This document shows positions 48,124 to 58,246 of a stretch of DNA of 64,000 nucleotides, piece by piece. The DNA comes from Antrihabitans stalagmiti (GTDB taxonomy: Bacteria; Actinomycetota; Actinomycetes; Mycobacteriales; Mycobacteriaceae). The first letter of the stretch is position 1. Every line of letters starts with the position of its first letter. The stretch covers positions 885,226 through 949,225 of the forward strand of contig NZ_JAEMNV010000002.1 in the NCBI RefSeq assembly GCF_016482825.1, given 5' to 3'. A program made the position numbers and the translations under genes. The notes under the pieces were generated by a model. The model saw only the letters and a list, made by a program, of their open reading frames with translations, ran no database searches and was not told where the DNA came from.

Positions 48124-49077
48124 ATGAGCCGAACCCTGTCGAAGCCTGTGCGCCGCAGTCCGAAACTCGCCCTGTGTGCCGTCGTGTTCACGCTGCCCGC
48201 GCTACTCGGCGCGTGCACCGAAACGACCGAGAGATCCGACAGCACAACCACTTCCAGTGCAGCAGCAGCCCCGTTGGACAGCCAGAAACTCGACGCCGAT
48301 ATGGCCGCCCTCGAATCTCGATACTCGACCCGGATCGCCGTCACCGCGATCGATCCGACCGACGGTCGAAGCTACCGACATCGCGCGGACGAACGCGTTG
48401 CCATGTGTTCGACCTTCAAAACCTATGCCGTTGCCGCGCTCCTTCGCGCCGTCGCAGCGGGCACTGTGTCGCTCGACGACAAGAGGACGATCGAGCCCGG
48501 CACCGTCGTCGTGAATTCGCCTGTCACATCGGAAGCTGTCGGCACGCAGATGACGCTGGCACAACTCGCCGATGCGGCATTGACCCGCAGTGACAACACC
48601 GCGGGGAACTACCTGCTCGACACGATCGGTGGACCAGCCGCGATTACGTCGTTCGCCAGATCCGTCGGCGACGACGCCACCCGCCTCGACCGCCGCGAAC
48701 CCGAACTCAACGAGGCTCTGCGTGGCGACCCACGAGACACGTCGACCTCGGACGGCCTTGCGGCGGGCTACAACGCGGTGCTGCTCGGAGACGCACTCGG
48801 ATCGGCCGAACGTAAACAACTGGTCGACTGGATGCGGGCGAGCCAAACCTCGGACAAGCGAATGCGCGCAGGTCTGCCTGCAGGCTGGACCGCTGCCGAT
48901 AAAACGGGTGCGGGCGACTACGGGACCGTGACCGATGCAGGTGTGGTCTGGCGACCCGATGGCACACCCGTTGTCCTCGTGGTTCTGACCGACAGCCTGA
49001 CCGATCAGGCGGACGCCGCGGGCAACAATCAGGTGATCGCGGACGCCACCGCGGCTGTCCTCGCGCAGTTGGGCTGA
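48124..49077 (+). CDS. Class A beta-lactamase, lipoprotein
   Basis: 317 residues. A Tat/Sec-type N-terminus (SKPVRRSPKLALCAVVFTLP) ends in the lipobox LLGAC. All class A motifs are present: CSTFK (Ser-x-x-Lys), RSDN, EPELN in the omega loop (the deacylating Glu) and DKTGAGDYG. It should hydrolyse beta-lactams at the cell surface. No Shine-Dalgarno is seen before ATG 48124, so a short leader or another start is possible. It is divergent from the LysR gene, which probably controls it. Confidence 0.93.
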   Translation: MSRTLSKPVRRSPKLALCAVVFTLPALLGACTETTERSDSTTTSSAAAAPLDSQKLDADMAALESRYSTRIAVTAIDPTDGRSYRHRADERVAMCSTFKTYAVAALLRAVAAGTVSLDDKRTIEPGTVVVNSPVTSEAVGTQMTLAQLADAALTRSDNTAGNYLLDTIGGPAAITSFARSVGDDATRLDRREPELNEALRGDPRDTSTSDGLAAGYNAVLLGDALGSAERKQLVDWMRASQTSDKRMRAGLPAGWTAADKTGAGDYGTVTDAGVVWRPDGTPVVLVVLTDSLTDQADAAGNNQVIADATAAVLAQLG

Positions 49078-49123
49078 GGTTCGACGATTCCACAACGGCC
49101 GCACACCGCCTACCGTGGCTACC

Positions 49124-50653
49124 ATGACGATGAAGTCACGCGACGTTTCGCTCGGTGACACGACCGCGTTGCGCATGCCGACGGTCGCGATCGTCGGTGC
49201 CGGAATGTCCGGAATCTGCATGGCCATAACACTTCTCGACGCGGGAATCACCGACGTCACGATCTATGAGAAGGCCGACGAGATCGGCGGGACCTGGCGC
49301 GACAACACCTATCCCGGGCTCAGTTGCGATGTGCCGTCGCGCTTCTACCAGTACACGTTCGCGACGAACCCCGGCTGGACGCATCTCTTCTCCCCCGGCG
49401 CTGAAATCCAGTCGTACTTCGCGGGGGTCGTCGAGAGCCACCAGCTTCGCGGCCGGATACGTTTCGGCACGGAGATCGTCGACGCCCGATTCACGGACGA
49501 TCGCTGGCAGCTCCGGACCGCGACCGGAGAGGTTTCGGTCGTCGATTTTCTGATCTCGGCCACCGGCATCCTGCGCGAGCCTCGGTATCCGAATATCAAG
49601 GGCTTGAACGACTTCGCTGGCGCCACCATGCACTCTGCTCGCTGGGATCACACCGTCGACACGGCGGGCCGACGTGTCGCGGTCATCGGGACCGGGTCGA
49701 CCGGAGTGCAGCTCGTGTGCGGATTGTCGGGTGAGGTCGGTCGTCTCGCGCTGTTTCAGCGCAGCGCCCAGTGGGTTCTTCCGCTACCCAATCCGTCCTA
49801 CACAGCGCTTGCCGCACCGGTCCATCGTCGGTTGCCGGTGCTGGACCGTCTGGGGTACCGCGGCTATCGTGATGTGTTCGAATGGTTTTCGAAGGCCTTG
49901 GTGGAACCGGGCTGGCGACGCCGAGCAATCTCACAGGCGTGTCGCGCCAATCTCCGCACCGTGCGCGACCCCGATCTGCGTCGCAAGCTGACGCCCGACT
50001 ATCAGCCGATGTGCCGACGGCTCGTCATCTCGGCAGGGTTCTATCGAGCGATGCAACGACCCGACGTCGAGCTGGTCACCGAGGCCATCGACCACGTCGA
50101 AGCGCGCGGGATCGTAACGACCGACGGCCGGCTGCACGAGTGCGACGTAATCGTCCTGGCAACGGGTTTCGACGCGCACGCCTTTATGCGGCCGATGAAC
50201 CTCGTCGGACGCGACGACAGCACGATCGACGAGTTGTGGGCCGACGGACCGAGGGCCCACCTGACCGTTGCGCTGCCTGGCTTTCCGAACTTCTTTATGT
50301 TGATGGGGCCGCACAGTCCGGTCGGCAACTACTCGCTCACCGCCATCGCCGAGACCCAGGCCGACCACATCACCGCCTGGATACGCCGTTGGCGTAACGG
50401 TGAATTCGACTCCGTCGCCCCCAAAGCCCGAGCGACAGAACGATTCAATGCGGAGCTGCGGGCCGCGCTGCCGAACACCGTGTGGGCAACCGGTTGCACC
50501 AGTTGGTATCTCGGCAAGGACGGATTGCCGGAGCTGTGGCCGTGGTCGCCGGACCGCCATCGTGAGGTACTCGAAGCCCAACCGATCGCGGGAGACTACG
50601 ACCTTCGAGTCACCGCGAAAACGTCGCCGTTCGGCACGGATGACGCTGTGTGA
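49124..50653 (+). CDS. Baeyer-Villiger type flavin monooxygenase
   Basis: 509 residues from ATG 49124 (GTG 49115 is an alternative). FAD motif VAIVGAGMSGI near the N-terminus, the BVMO fingerprint FAGATMHSARWD (F-x-G-x3-H-x3-W-D), NADPH motif VAVIGTGSTGVQ and the C-terminal motif IVLATGFDAHAF. Type I BVMOs turn ketones into esters or oxidise sulfur and nitrogen. It lies 46 nt after the beta-lactamase and is convergent with the HxlR gene. Substrate unknown; rhodococci carry many such genes. Confidence 0.92.
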   Translation: MTMKSRDVSLGDTTALRMPTVAIVGAGMSGICMAITLLDAGITDVTIYEKADEIGGTWRDNTYPGLSCDVPSRFYQYTFATNPGWTHLFSPGAEIQSYFAGVVESHQLRGRIRFGTEIVDARFTDDRWQLRTATGEVSVVDFLISATGILREPRYPNIKGLNDFAGATMHSARWDHTVDTAGRRVAVIGTGSTGVQLVCGLSGEVGRLALFQRSAQWVLPLPNPSYTALAAPVHRRLPVLDRLGYRGYRDVFEWFSKALVEPGWRRRAISQACRANLRTVRDPDLRRKLTPDYQPMCRRLVISAGFYRAMQRPDVELVTEAIDHVEARGIVTTDGRLHECDVIVLATGFDAHAFMRPMNLVGRDDSTIDELWADGPRAHLTVALPGFPNFFMLMGPHSPVGNYSLTAIAETQADHITAWIRRWRNGEFDSVAPKARATERFNAELRAALPNTVWATGCTSWYLGKDGLPELWPWSPDRHREVLEAQPIAGDYDLRVTAKTSPFGTDDAV

Positions 50654-50668
50654 CAGCCCGTTCGACCC

Positions 50669-51076
50669 TCAGGCCGACGCTGTAGTCCGGTCGTACTCGC
50701 TCCGTGCAACGTGCACGTCGTCCATATGCGCTTCGGCCCACGACTTTATGGCCCGCATGAGCGGCATGAGGCTGTGCCCGAGATCGGTGAGTTCGTAGTC
50801 GACCCGGACAGGGACCTCGGCCGTGACGTACCGCGCGACGAGTCCGTCGCGTTCGAGTGAACGCAGGGTCTGGGTCAGCATCTTGGGGCTCACGCCGGCG
50901 ACCTCCTTGGACAATTCGCCGTAGCGCCGAGGACGGTCCGCCATGGCAGCGAGGACCAGCCCGACCCACTTGTCGCTGATCCGATCGAGCAGCTGCCGAG
51001 ACGGGCAACCGGCCATAAATGCGTCGTACTCGAGCTTCGCTTCTTCACGCCGCTGCGCTGCAGTTTTGGTCGCCAT
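50669..51076 (-). CDS. HxlR-family redox/aldehyde-responsive regulator
   Basis: 135 residues. The winged HTH (LLDRISDKWVGLVLAAMADR ... GVSPKMLTQTLRSLERDGLV) and the N-terminal Cys in MAGCPSRQ are standard HxlR features; that Cys senses electrophiles or oxidants in several members. It is divergent from a quinone oxidoreductase-type gene, with a palindrome between them that should be its operator. This pair is a common quinone/aldehyde detoxification unit. Confidence 0.92.
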   Translation of the reverse strand: MATKTAAQRREEAKLEYDAFMAGCPSRQLLDRISDKWVGLVLAAMADRPRRYGELSKEVAGVSPKMLTQTLRSLERDGLVARYVTAEVPVRVDYELTDLGHSLMPLMRAIKSWAEAHMDDVHVARSEYDRTTASA

Positions 51077-51114
51077 ACTTACCCCTACTCCACTAACGCA
51101 CCTTCAGGTACCTA

Positions 51115-51129
51115 CTACCCAACGGGTAG
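51115..51129. promoter_or_regulatory. HxlR operator candidate
   Basis: CTACCCAACGGGTAG is a perfect 6-bp inverted repeat with a 3-nt spacer, centred in the 106-bp gap between the HxlR gene and the reductase gene. HxlR proteins bind palindromes of this kind and would control both divergent genes. Assigned by position and symmetry. Confidence 0.6.
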
Positions 51130-51182
51130 CTACGCCTCTTAGTTTGGACCCGTTCGAACCAAACAGCAAGAAGGAGCGCGTA

Positions 51183-52103
51183 ATGCGAGCAGCAATCGTG
51201 ACCACACCCGGCGACCCGGACGCCATCGATATCCTCGACGTCCCCGAGCCCGAGCCTGCCGCGGGACAGGTCCGCATCGAGGTAGCGGCGGCGACCATCA
51301 ATCCGGTGGACGCATTGGTACGTCAAGGATTTGCACCGAATCTCAGCCTCCCACTCGGCCTCGGCTGGGATGTTGCAGGCACAATCGACGCAGTAGGCGC
51401 AGGCGTCACCGGCTTCGCCATCGGTACACCGGTCGTCGGTATCGAGGATTCGATGTACACCCCGGTCGGCCCGCAGGCCGAGTACATCGTCCTCGCGACC
51501 GAAAACATCGCGCCCGCACCGACTTCCGTCACCGCGACCGAAGCGGCGACGCTCCCGCTGAACGGCTTGACGGCGTGGCAGGCGCTCGACCTGCTGGCTC
51601 TGACGGCGGGAGCAACCCTTCTGGTGACCGGCGCAGCGGGTGCCGTGGGTGGGTATGCGATCGAGTTGGCCACCGCACGCGGCCTGCGGGTAATCGCAAC
51701 TGCGTCAGCAGAAGACGAGAGTGCGGTCCGCGGTTTCGGAGCGAACGAATTCATCGCGCGCACAGACGAACTCGTGGATGCGGTGCGAACGCTGGTACCG
51801 GGTGGCGTCGACGCCGTCCTCGATGCCGCGCTGCTGGGTTCTGCGGCCATCGGCGCCGTGCGCGACGGTGGACGCTTCGCAGCGCTCACGCCGCCGTCGA
51901 CTCCGGCGAGCGAACGTGGAATCGACGTGCAGACGGTGCAGGTCGTGGCGAACGGCACGCAGTTGGCGGCCCTGGTCGCCCTGGTCGACGACGGCACACT
52001 GACTCTGCGTGTAGCGGAGACCTATGCCCTCGAGGAGCTGCGCACCGCACACAAGCGTCTTGCCGAAGGCGGCGTCCGCGGGCGGATGGTCGTAAACCCA
52101 TAG
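51183..52103 (+). CDS. NADP-dependent quinone-oxidoreductase-like alcohol dehydrogenase (zinc-free MDR)
   Basis: 306 residues from ATG 51183 with AAGGAG upstream; the long upstream frame overlaps the HxlR gene and is not used. The MDR opening MRAAIVTTPGDPDAIDILDV, the groove PVDALVRQG...LPLGLGWDVAG and the NADP motif VTGAAGAVGGYAIELA place it with quinone/enone reductases (QOR family) that lack zinc ligands. It is paired with the divergent HxlR regulator, which suggests detoxification of quinones or aldehydes. Confidence 0.92.
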   Translation: MRAAIVTTPGDPDAIDILDVPEPEPAAGQVRIEVAAATINPVDALVRQGFAPNLSLPLGLGWDVAGTIDAVGAGVTGFAIGTPVVGIEDSMYTPVGPQAEYIVLATENIAPAPTSVTATEAATLPLNGLTAWQALDLLALTAGATLLVTGAAGAVGGYAIELATARGLRVIATASAEDESAVRGFGANEFIARTDELVDAVRTLVPGGVDAVLDAALLGSAAIGAVRDGGRFAALTPPSTPASERGIDVQTVQVVANGTQLAALVALVDDGTLTLRVAETYALEELRTAHKRLAEGGVRGRMVVNP

Positions 52104-52175
52104 GCGGCTCCGCCGCTCGTGAGTCTTTTCGGTGGTCGGGCGCGCCGAAAAGACTCACGAGCCGCTTGCGGCCTA
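52101..52175. repeat. Palindromic intergenic element, copy 4 (reductase/DinB junction)
   Basis: Perfect 18-bp arms GCTCGTGAGTCTTTTCGG and CCGAAAAGACTCACGAGC with a TGGTCGGGCGCG loop, and outer GGCGGCTCCGCC / CCGCTTGCGGCC arms. TAG of the reductase opens it and CTA of the DinB-type gene closes it. Confidence 0.88.
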
Positions 52176-52961
52176 CACGATATTCAGCGCATCCAGGAAC
52201 CGCGTACCGACCTCGGTGTCACCGGTGACCGTGACGTCCGATTCGCGCCACGGCCGCCTCGTCGTCGACCACACCGGGAATTCCTCCGCCTGGGCGACGA
52301 TCTTGGCAACCGTCCCCGGACCCTCACCTTCGGTGACACGCAACCGGCCCTTGCCTGCCGGATCGATGCGCCAGACACCGCCACCGTTGCCGAGCAATTT
52401 CAGCGACACCCCGGCGTCCAGCCACCGCATCTCGTCCTTGTTCATCTGCTCGACGCCGGCGAGGAGCCACTCGACGACCGCCGCCATCCTGTTGTCGTCG
52501 GTAGGCGGGACCGGACGATCGAGCGCGGATGCGATGTCGTGCCGCAGATGCAGGTGCCACTCGTAGACGTACACGGACGTGAACACACCGAGCGGGTAGG
52601 TGCCCAGCTCACCGATCGGAAACCGAGCTCGACGGATCAGTGGCGCAAGCATCGGTCGCGCTGCCTTGATCACCCAGGAACTCCAGGTCTCGAACTCCGC
52701 CAACGCTTCCGCCGCCGTCTTGTCGTCCCGCTTGGCAACCCCGACGTCGTTGGTCCGCTCGATCTCCTTGGTCCGCAGCAACGTGATGATCTCCGGTGTG
52801 AACGGCGCTCGTGCCGTCGCTCCGAGATGGGCGACCACGTCCTGGACTGTCCAGCCCGACGCGGCGCTCGGGGCTGACCACTCCGCATCGGTCAGAGCGT
52901 TGCAATAGTCCAGTACCGTCGTCCGCTCGGCTCGCAAAGCCGCGATCCTGTCTGCACGCAT
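52173..52961 (-). CDS. DinB/MDMPI-fold protein (maleylpyruvate isomerase family)
   Basis: 262 residues from ATG 52961 (MRADRIAALRAERTTVLDYC). The family N-terminal pattern is WTVQDVVAHLGATARAPFTP and a metal-ligand helix is YVYEWHLHLRHDIAS; His in VAHLG and in the HLHLRH helix are plausible metal ligands. Family members use mycothiol or bacillithiol as cofactor. The C-terminal ~100 residues form a second domain (WRIDPAGKGRLRVTEGEG). It is convergent with the MDR gene through the repeat. Reaction unknown. Confidence 0.85.
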   Translation of the reverse strand: MRADRIAALRAERTTVLDYCNALTDAEWSAPSAASGWTVQDVVAHLGATARAPFTPEIITLLRTKEIERTNDVGVAKRDDKTAAEALAEFETWSSWVIKAARPMLAPLIRRARFPIGELGTYPLGVFTSVYVYEWHLHLRHDIASALDRPVPPTDDNRMAAVVEWLLAGVEQMNKDEMRWLDAGVSLKLLGNGGGVWRIDPAGKGRLRVTEGEGPGTVAKIVAQAEEFPVWSTTRRPWRESDVTVTGDTEVGTRFLDALNIV

Positions 52962-53039
52962 GCGTCGCAATCTACCCGTCGAAAGCGGACGCAATCGCCG
53001 CGCAAGTGGCGTGCAAGAACGGGCAGTGAAGGTTGCATC

Positions 53040-54014
53040 ATGAACCTCTCCGGAACATCCGCAGTCCCCGCCGTCGAGGCGGACGGACTCGTCAAGAAAT
53101 TCGGCCAGCAGCGCGCGGTCGACGGCGTCAGCCTGACCGTCCCACAGGGTGCCGTCTACGGCATTCTCGGCCCGAACGGTGCCGGCAAGACCACCGCGCT
53201 TCGTATGCTGGCTACCCTCCTACGACCGGACGCAGGGAGTGCCCGGATCTTCGGCTACGACGTCGTCAAGGATTCGACGGCGGTCCGCTCGCTGGTCGGC
53301 GTCACCGGCCAGTACGCATCCGTCGACGAGGATCTGTCGGCAACCGAAAACCTGATCATCTTCTCCAGGTTGCTCGGCCTCAGCCGCGCCGATGCCCGCC
53401 GCAAGTCGACCGAACTGCTCGAAGAGTTCGACCTCACCGAAGCCGCGACGAAACCGCTCAAGAACTTTTCCGGCGGTATGCGACGCAGGCTCGACCTCGC
53501 AGCCAGCCTCATCTCGGCCCCTCCGCTGCTGTTTCTGGACGAGCCGACCACCGGCCTCGACCCACGAACTCGAGCACAGATGTGGGAAACGATTCGACGA
53601 CTCGTTCGCGAAGGCGCGACGGTCCTTCTCACAACGCAGTACCTCGACGAAGCCGACCAACTTGCCGATCGGATCGCCGTCATCGACCGCGGCAAGGTGA
53701 TCGCCGACGGCACCGCCGACGAACTCAAAGCATCGGTCGGAGTGTCGTCACTTCAGCTGACCCTCACCGACCGTTCCCATACGGCAGACGCTCGCTCGAT
53801 CGTCGCTGCCTACCTCGGCGTCGACGTTGCGATCACCCCCGAAGCGGGCCGCCTCACCGCCCCCATGACCGACTCGAGTGTGACGCCCGAACTTCTGATT
53901 CGTCTGCGCGACAACGGAATTGTCGTCGACGAGATCACAGTCTCCAAGCCGAGCCTCGACGAGGTCTTCCTCACCATCACCGGACACACCGCAGAAGAGA
54001 AGAGCGTCGCATGA
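53040..54014 (+). CDS. ABC exporter ATPase, DrrA type
   Basis: 324 residues. Walker A GPNGAGKT, signature NFSGGMRRRLDLAASL, Walker B LLFLDEPTTGLDPRTR and the C-terminal domain GVSSLQLTLTDRSHTADAR followed by DEVFLTI are all characteristic of DrrA-type drug/lipid exporters. Its stop overlaps the permease start (ATGA). Together they form a two-gene exporter, possibly for an antibiotic-like or lipid substrate. Confidence 0.94.
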   Translation: MNLSGTSAVPAVEADGLVKKFGQQRAVDGVSLTVPQGAVYGILGPNGAGKTTALRMLATLLRPDAGSARIFGYDVVKDSTAVRSLVGVTGQYASVDEDLSATENLIIFSRLLGLSRADARRKSTELLEEFDLTEAATKPLKNFSGGMRRRLDLAASLISAPPLLFLDEPTTGLDPRTRAQMWETIRRLVREGATVLLTTQYLDEADQLADRIAVIDRGKVIADGTADELKASVGVSSLQLTLTDRSHTADARSIVAAYLGVDVAITPEAGRLTAPMTDSSVTPELLIRLRDNGIVVDEITVSKPSLDEVFLTITGHTAEEKSVA

Positions 54015-54853
54015 CAACCACAGCAGTCGCAGAGCGCGACACCAAGACCCCCGAACCACCCAACCGCCCTGTCCCGACACCGCGCACCATCAGCATCACG
54101 CAGACGATCGAGAACTCGTTCACGATGGCCTACCGCGGCGTGCTGAAAATCAAGCACAACCCGGAGCAGCTGTTCGACGTCGTCATCCAGCCGATCATCT
54201 TCACGTTGATGTTCAGCTACATCTTCGGCGGCGCAATCTCCGGCGATGTGAAGAGCTACCTGCCGATCATCATCCCCGGCATCCTTGTCCAAACCGTCAT
54301 CACAACGTCCGTCGTGACCGGCGTGCAGCTGCGCGAGGACATGAACAAGGGTGTCTTCGACAGATTCAAATCCCTTCCCATCGCCCGTATCTCACCGCTC
54401 TCCGGCGCATTGCTCGCCGACGTCATTCGCTACGCGATCGCGACGGCCATCACCATCGTTGTCGGTCTGTCGATGGGCTTCCGTCCCGGCGGCGGCATCG
54501 TCGGTGTCGCTGCCGCTGGCGTCCTTGTGATCGTGTGCTCGTTCTCGGTCAGCTGGATCTTCGCCTTCATGGGCGTCATGATGAGCAAAGCCTCTTCCGT
54601 GCAGGGCATTTCACTGCTGGTGTTGTTCCCGCTCACGTTCCTGTCCAACGCCTACGTCAACGTCGACACGATGCCCGGTTGGTTGCAAGCCTTCGTGAAG
54701 GTCAACCCGATCAGCCAAGTCGTCAGCGCAATTCGTGAGCTGATGAACGATGGCCACTTCGGCATCCACGTGGTGTGGTCGCTGCTCGGCGCAGCGGTCA
54801 TCGTCGCGATCATGGCACCGCTCACCGTTCGGATGTACATGCGAAAGGCCTAG
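54011..54853 (+). CDS. ABC-2 type permease, DrrB type
   Basis: 280 residues from ATG 54011, overlapping the ATPase stop; the longer open frame is only a shadow of the ATPase gene. An N-terminal Pro/Thr-rich cytoplasmic stretch is followed by six membrane helices. VTGVQLREDMNKGVFDRFKS is the ABC-2 conserved loop, and LTFLSNAYVNVDTMPGWLQA the family's C-terminal signature. It forms the exporter with the ATPase gene. Confidence 0.93.
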   Translation: MTTTAVAERDTKTPEPPNRPVPTPRTISITQTIENSFTMAYRGVLKIKHNPEQLFDVVIQPIIFTLMFSYIFGGAISGDVKSYLPIIIPGILVQTVITTSVVTGVQLREDMNKGVFDRFKSLPIARISPLSGALLADVIRYAIATAITIVVGLSMGFRPGGGIVGVAAAGVLVIVCSFSVSWIFAFMGVMMSKASSVQGISLLVLFPLTFLSNAYVNVDTMPGWLQAFVKVNPISQVVSAIRELMNDGHFGIHVVWSLLGAAVIVAIMAPLTVRMYMRKA

Positions 54854-54862
54854 CGCCGCAGG

Positions 54863-57800
54863 CTAGATGCGAGCGATCAGCGCCATGATCTCCCGTGCTG
54901 CGACTGCCCGCTTCACCCCAGCCGCCCGGTTCAGTTCTGCATCGACGACCTCGTCGCCAAGGACCGACCGGGCGGCTTCGTGGTGTCGGGCAAGCGCCAT
55001 CGACGGATAGTCCTGACGTGCTTTCGCCGGATCGGCGAGAGCGAGCAGGCGCATACCGACGGCCGGATCGCGACCGCTTGCGATGGCATAGCTGCCGACG
55101 GCGGCGGCGGCGCCACCGATCTGCGGCAGATCCAGAAACCGGCCGAGACGCGCGGTCGCCAGTGTGATCGTCTGTGCCACAATCGCGTCGATCTCACCGG
55201 CCCGCCCGTGCAGAACATTGGCACAGATCACCGCGCAGGCAAGCAGCGTGTCGTAAGGTCCCGGAGCCGGGCCCGCGTGCGGCCAGCCTGCATGCGCGAG
55301 TGCAGCGTCGTACCGTTTCAGCCCTGCATCGATGTTGCCTTCTGCGAGATCGGCTTCCGCGAGACTTGCCGTCATGGCGGCGTATCGCTGTTTCGCCTCG
55401 TCCGACGGCCCCGGCGTTCCAGTACCGCCAGCACCCGGATCGGTGAACAGGTCTTCGAGTTCGCGACGGCATTCCTCGGGTCGCCCGGCACCGACGAGTG
55501 AGGCCCCGAGGAACCCGCGGACCTGGACGCTTTCGTCGAAGGCCTGCAACTGCAGCAGCGCATCGATCGCCTGCCGGTAGTAGTCGACGGAATCCTCGTA
55601 GCGGGCCGATTGCCCGGCAAGGCTGCCGAGATGCTGGCAGACCATGGATTCCAGGTAGACGTCGCCACGTTCGGTCGCGAGCTCGAGCGCCTCGGTTCCG
55701 TCTCGGAGCGATCCGTAGATATCACCGTTGTTCTCTCGGATGTTCGCGCGAATCCCGAGCGCCGCCGAGCGTGACCATTCGTCGTCCGAGTGCGCGGCTT
55801 CGGCCAACATACGCGCAGTGCCTTTGCCGCTCACCGGTGAAACCACCAACGACGCGTAGAGCCGCACCGCTGGATCGAGGTTACGGCCAGCTTTCAGCAC
55901 TGAACGAACACGCAACCGCGCCAATGCAATCGGGCGAATGTCACCACTGATGAACATGTGCAGACCGGCGAGCAGATAAGACATCACCAGAAGGTCGGCA
56001 GGGATTTCGCGGTCGACCGGTCGTGCATCGATGTCGAGAATCCTTGGCCCCCAAGCAAATATCTCCGAATGCGAGCCCCGGACCGCCCATCCCATACCGA
56101 GCACGGCGAATACGGTGTACACGACGAGCCCATCGCGTCGCGAAATTGCACTTCGCAGGACGGCAAGCAGGTTTTCATGCTCGGCGGCCATCAAATTTGC
56201 TGTCGCGACCTGCCTTCCGAAACGCGCACCGTCGAGCATCTGGACCGCGATATCGCACGCCCACAACGCCATTCGATGCTCGGTCGCGTCGGCCTCCCCC
56301 GCTGCCGCCAACTGCTCCTCACCGAATTCGCGAACGGTCTCCAACATCTGGTAGCGCAGTCCGCTCGGACCGTCGTCCTCGATCACCGTGAGCATCGACT
56401 GGTTGACCAGACCGTCGAGAGCTTCCGCGATATCCGTGACACCGCTTGTTCCCGAATCTCCCCGTTCGGCAACTTTTTCCGCAGCTGCGATCGTGAAACC
56501 TCCTGGAAAGCGACACAGTCGGCGGAGGGCGGCCTGCTGCGCGAAGTCGAGGAGGTTCCAGCTCCATTCGATGACGGCATGCAGTGTCCGGTGGCGTTCC
56601 GGCGAGGTTCGATCGGAGCTGCGTAGCAACTCGAATCGATGGCGGAGGCGGGTGTTGATCTGCTCGACGGTCATCGTGCGAGTCCGCGCGGCGGCGAGCT
56701 CGATTGCAAGAGGAAGCCCGTCCAACGTGCTGCACAACCTGGCGACCTCGTCCGCGTCGAGGCGAACAGCAGGGCGTACCGCTTTTGCTCGGGCCGAAAA
56801 CAGTTCCGTTGCAGGCGATCCCGCAGCATCGATCGTCAAAGGCGGCAACGGATAGACGGTCTCGGCAGTGAGCATCATCGGCGCGCGGCTCGTCGCCAGC
56901 ACGGTCAGCTGCGCAGTTGCGGAGACGAGTTCGGCGACGATATCGGACACGTCGTCGATCACGTGCTCGCAGTTGTCGAGAATGAGCAGCAGCTTTCGCA
57001 CCGACACCGCCTGCCGCAGTCGGGCGCGCGCCGAATCCAATCGGGTCCGCGTCAATGCGCCGGGCTCGATCACAACTTCGCTGACCCCGAGGGTGCCGCT
57101 GATCGCGCCGATCACATCGTCACCGCTGCGCACCGACGCGAGTTCCACCAAGACGACAGGCAGCTCTGCTGCAGCGCGTGAACCGATTTCGTTCACGACT
57201 CGCGTCTTGCCGGTGCCGCCCGGACCGAGAACAGTGGTAACTCTCGACGTCTGCAGCAATGCTTCGATCGCGGCGATGTCGTCTGCACGCCCCAGCAGGG
57301 CATTGGGCGCCGCACGTAGGCCGATCGAGGTCGGCAGCTCCGTCCGCTGCGGCTGTCGAGACTGTGGCGACGCGGTGGGCGGCGTAGACACTTCGCCGCG
57401 CAGGATCGCAGTGTTGAGGTCGACGAGCGCCGCATTCGGATCAGCGCCCAGTTGATCTGCCAACTGCGATTTCAGTGCGGCGAAGACGTCGAGTGCGTCA
57501 CTGTCGCGGCCGAGGCCAACCAGAATATGCATCAGTTCGGCGTGTGCGGCCTCGTCGAGCGGGTGGCGTTCCGCACGTTCCTTCGCCCCCGTCAACGCGC
57601 CGGACAGGTCACCCATCGCGACGCGCGCGGCGATCTCGACCGCGTCGAGAGCCGCCAGCCGAGCGGCAGCCTCGATGCCGAGGTCGGACGCAAGCTGACC
57701 GTCCGGCAGATCCGCACCCGGCTCGCCCCGCCACAGGGCCCGCGCTACCCCGACCGATTCGACTGCGCCGCGATGATCGCCCTCCGCGTGGCATTGCTGG

Positions 57801-58177
57801 GCGCGCTGTTCGAGTTGCCGGGCCAGGGTGATGTCCACCTGCGCCTTGCTCAGCGCCAACCGGTAGCCGGCCGGACCCATTTCGACGGCACCGTCGGGCA
57901 ACGCCGCGCGGAGGCGCGAAACCTGGGTGTGCAGCGCATTCATGGGCGCGCGCGGCGGCTGATCAGCCCAGACCTCGTCGATCAGGGCCTGGGCGCTGCG
58001 GCTTCTGCCAGGCCGAGCGGCCAGCGCCACGAGCAAACTGCGCGCCCGGGCACCCGGAAGCGGAACCAGACAACCGTCGCGGCGCGTCGAAACCTCGCCC
58101 AGCAGAGCCACGACGACGCCTGCGGGCTCAGTTGCCGATATCGGCGGCGTAAGTGGGACGCTCGAGTCTGGATGCAC
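54863..58177 (-). CDS. Large BTAD/AfsR-like transcriptional regulator with NB-ARC ATPase and TPR-like domain
   Basis: 1104 residues. The N-terminal OmpR/SARP-type DNA-binding domain ([40 protein letters not shown]) is followed by a bacterial transcriptional activation domain (about residues 115-255), then an NB-ARC/AAA ATPase ([16 protein letters not shown]alker A near 320, [11 protein letters not shown]alker B) and a C-terminal helical-repeat region of ~450 residues. It is convergent with the DrrB gene (9-nt gap). Such proteins activate secondary metabolism or export genes, so control of the nearby exporter is a reasonable guess. The MalT/LuxR-type C-terminal HTH is absent. Confidence 0.92.
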   Translation of the reverse strand: MHPDSSVPLTPPISATEPAGVVVALLGEVSTRRDGCLVPLPGARARSLLVALAARPGRSRSAQALIDEVWADQPPRAPMNALHTQVSRLRAALPDGAVEMGPAGYRLALSKAQVDITLARQLEQRAQQCHAEGDHRGAVESVGVARALWRGEPGADLPDGQLASDLGIEAAARLAALDAVEIAARVAMGDLSGALTGAKERAERHPLDEAAHAELMHILVGLGRDSDALDVFAALKSQLADQLGADPNAALVDLNTAILRGEVSTPPTASPQSRQPQRTELPTSIGLRAAPNALLGRADDIAAIEALLQTSRVTTVLGPGGTGKTRVVNEIGSRAAAELPVVLVELASVRSGDDVIGAISGTLGVSEVVIEPGALTRTRLDSARARLRQAVSVRKLLLILDNCEHVIDDVSDIVAELVSATAQLTVLATSRAPMMLTAETVYPLPPLTIDAAGSPATELFSARAKAVRPAVRLDADEVARLCSTLDGLPLAIELAAARTRTMTVEQINTRLRHRFELLRSSDRTSPERHRTLHAVIEWSWNLLDFAQQAALRRLCRFPGGFTIAAAEKVAERGDSGTSGVTDIAEALDGLVNQSMLTVIEDDGPSGLRYQMLETVREFGEEQLAAAGEADATEHRMALWACDIAVQMLDGARFGRQVATANLMAAEHENLLAVLRSAISRRDGLVVYTVFAVLGMGWAVRGSHSEIFAWGPRILDIDARPVDREIPADLLVMSYLLAGLHMFISGDIRPIALARLRVRSVLKAGRNLDPAVRLYASLVVSPVSGKGTARMLAEAAHSDDEWSRSAALGIRANIRENNGDIYGSLRDGTEALELATERGDVYLESMVCQHLGSLAGQSARYEDSVDYYRQAIDALLQLQAFDESVQVRGFLGASLVGAGRPEECRRELEDLFTDPGAGGTGTPGPSDEAKQRYAAMTASLAEADLAEGNIDAGLKRYDAALAHAGWPHAGPAPGPYDTLLACAVICANVLHGRAGEIDAIVAQTITLATARLGRFLDLPQIGGAAAAVGSYAIASGRDPAVGMRLLALADPAKARQDYPSMALARHHEAARSVLGDEVVDAELNRAAGVKRAVAAREIMALIARI

Positions 58178-58246
58178 CGATGTCCAATCGTATTTGAGCC
58201 GGGGGCACCCGGCCAGTTCATTTGGTCCGGCTGCGAAGATCAGCCC

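Noticed and set aside
53033..54013. Upstream extension of the DrrB permease frame (606 residues)
   Set aside because: The extra part is the shadow of the DrrA gene; ATG 54011 overlaps the DrrA stop and starts a normal-length permease.
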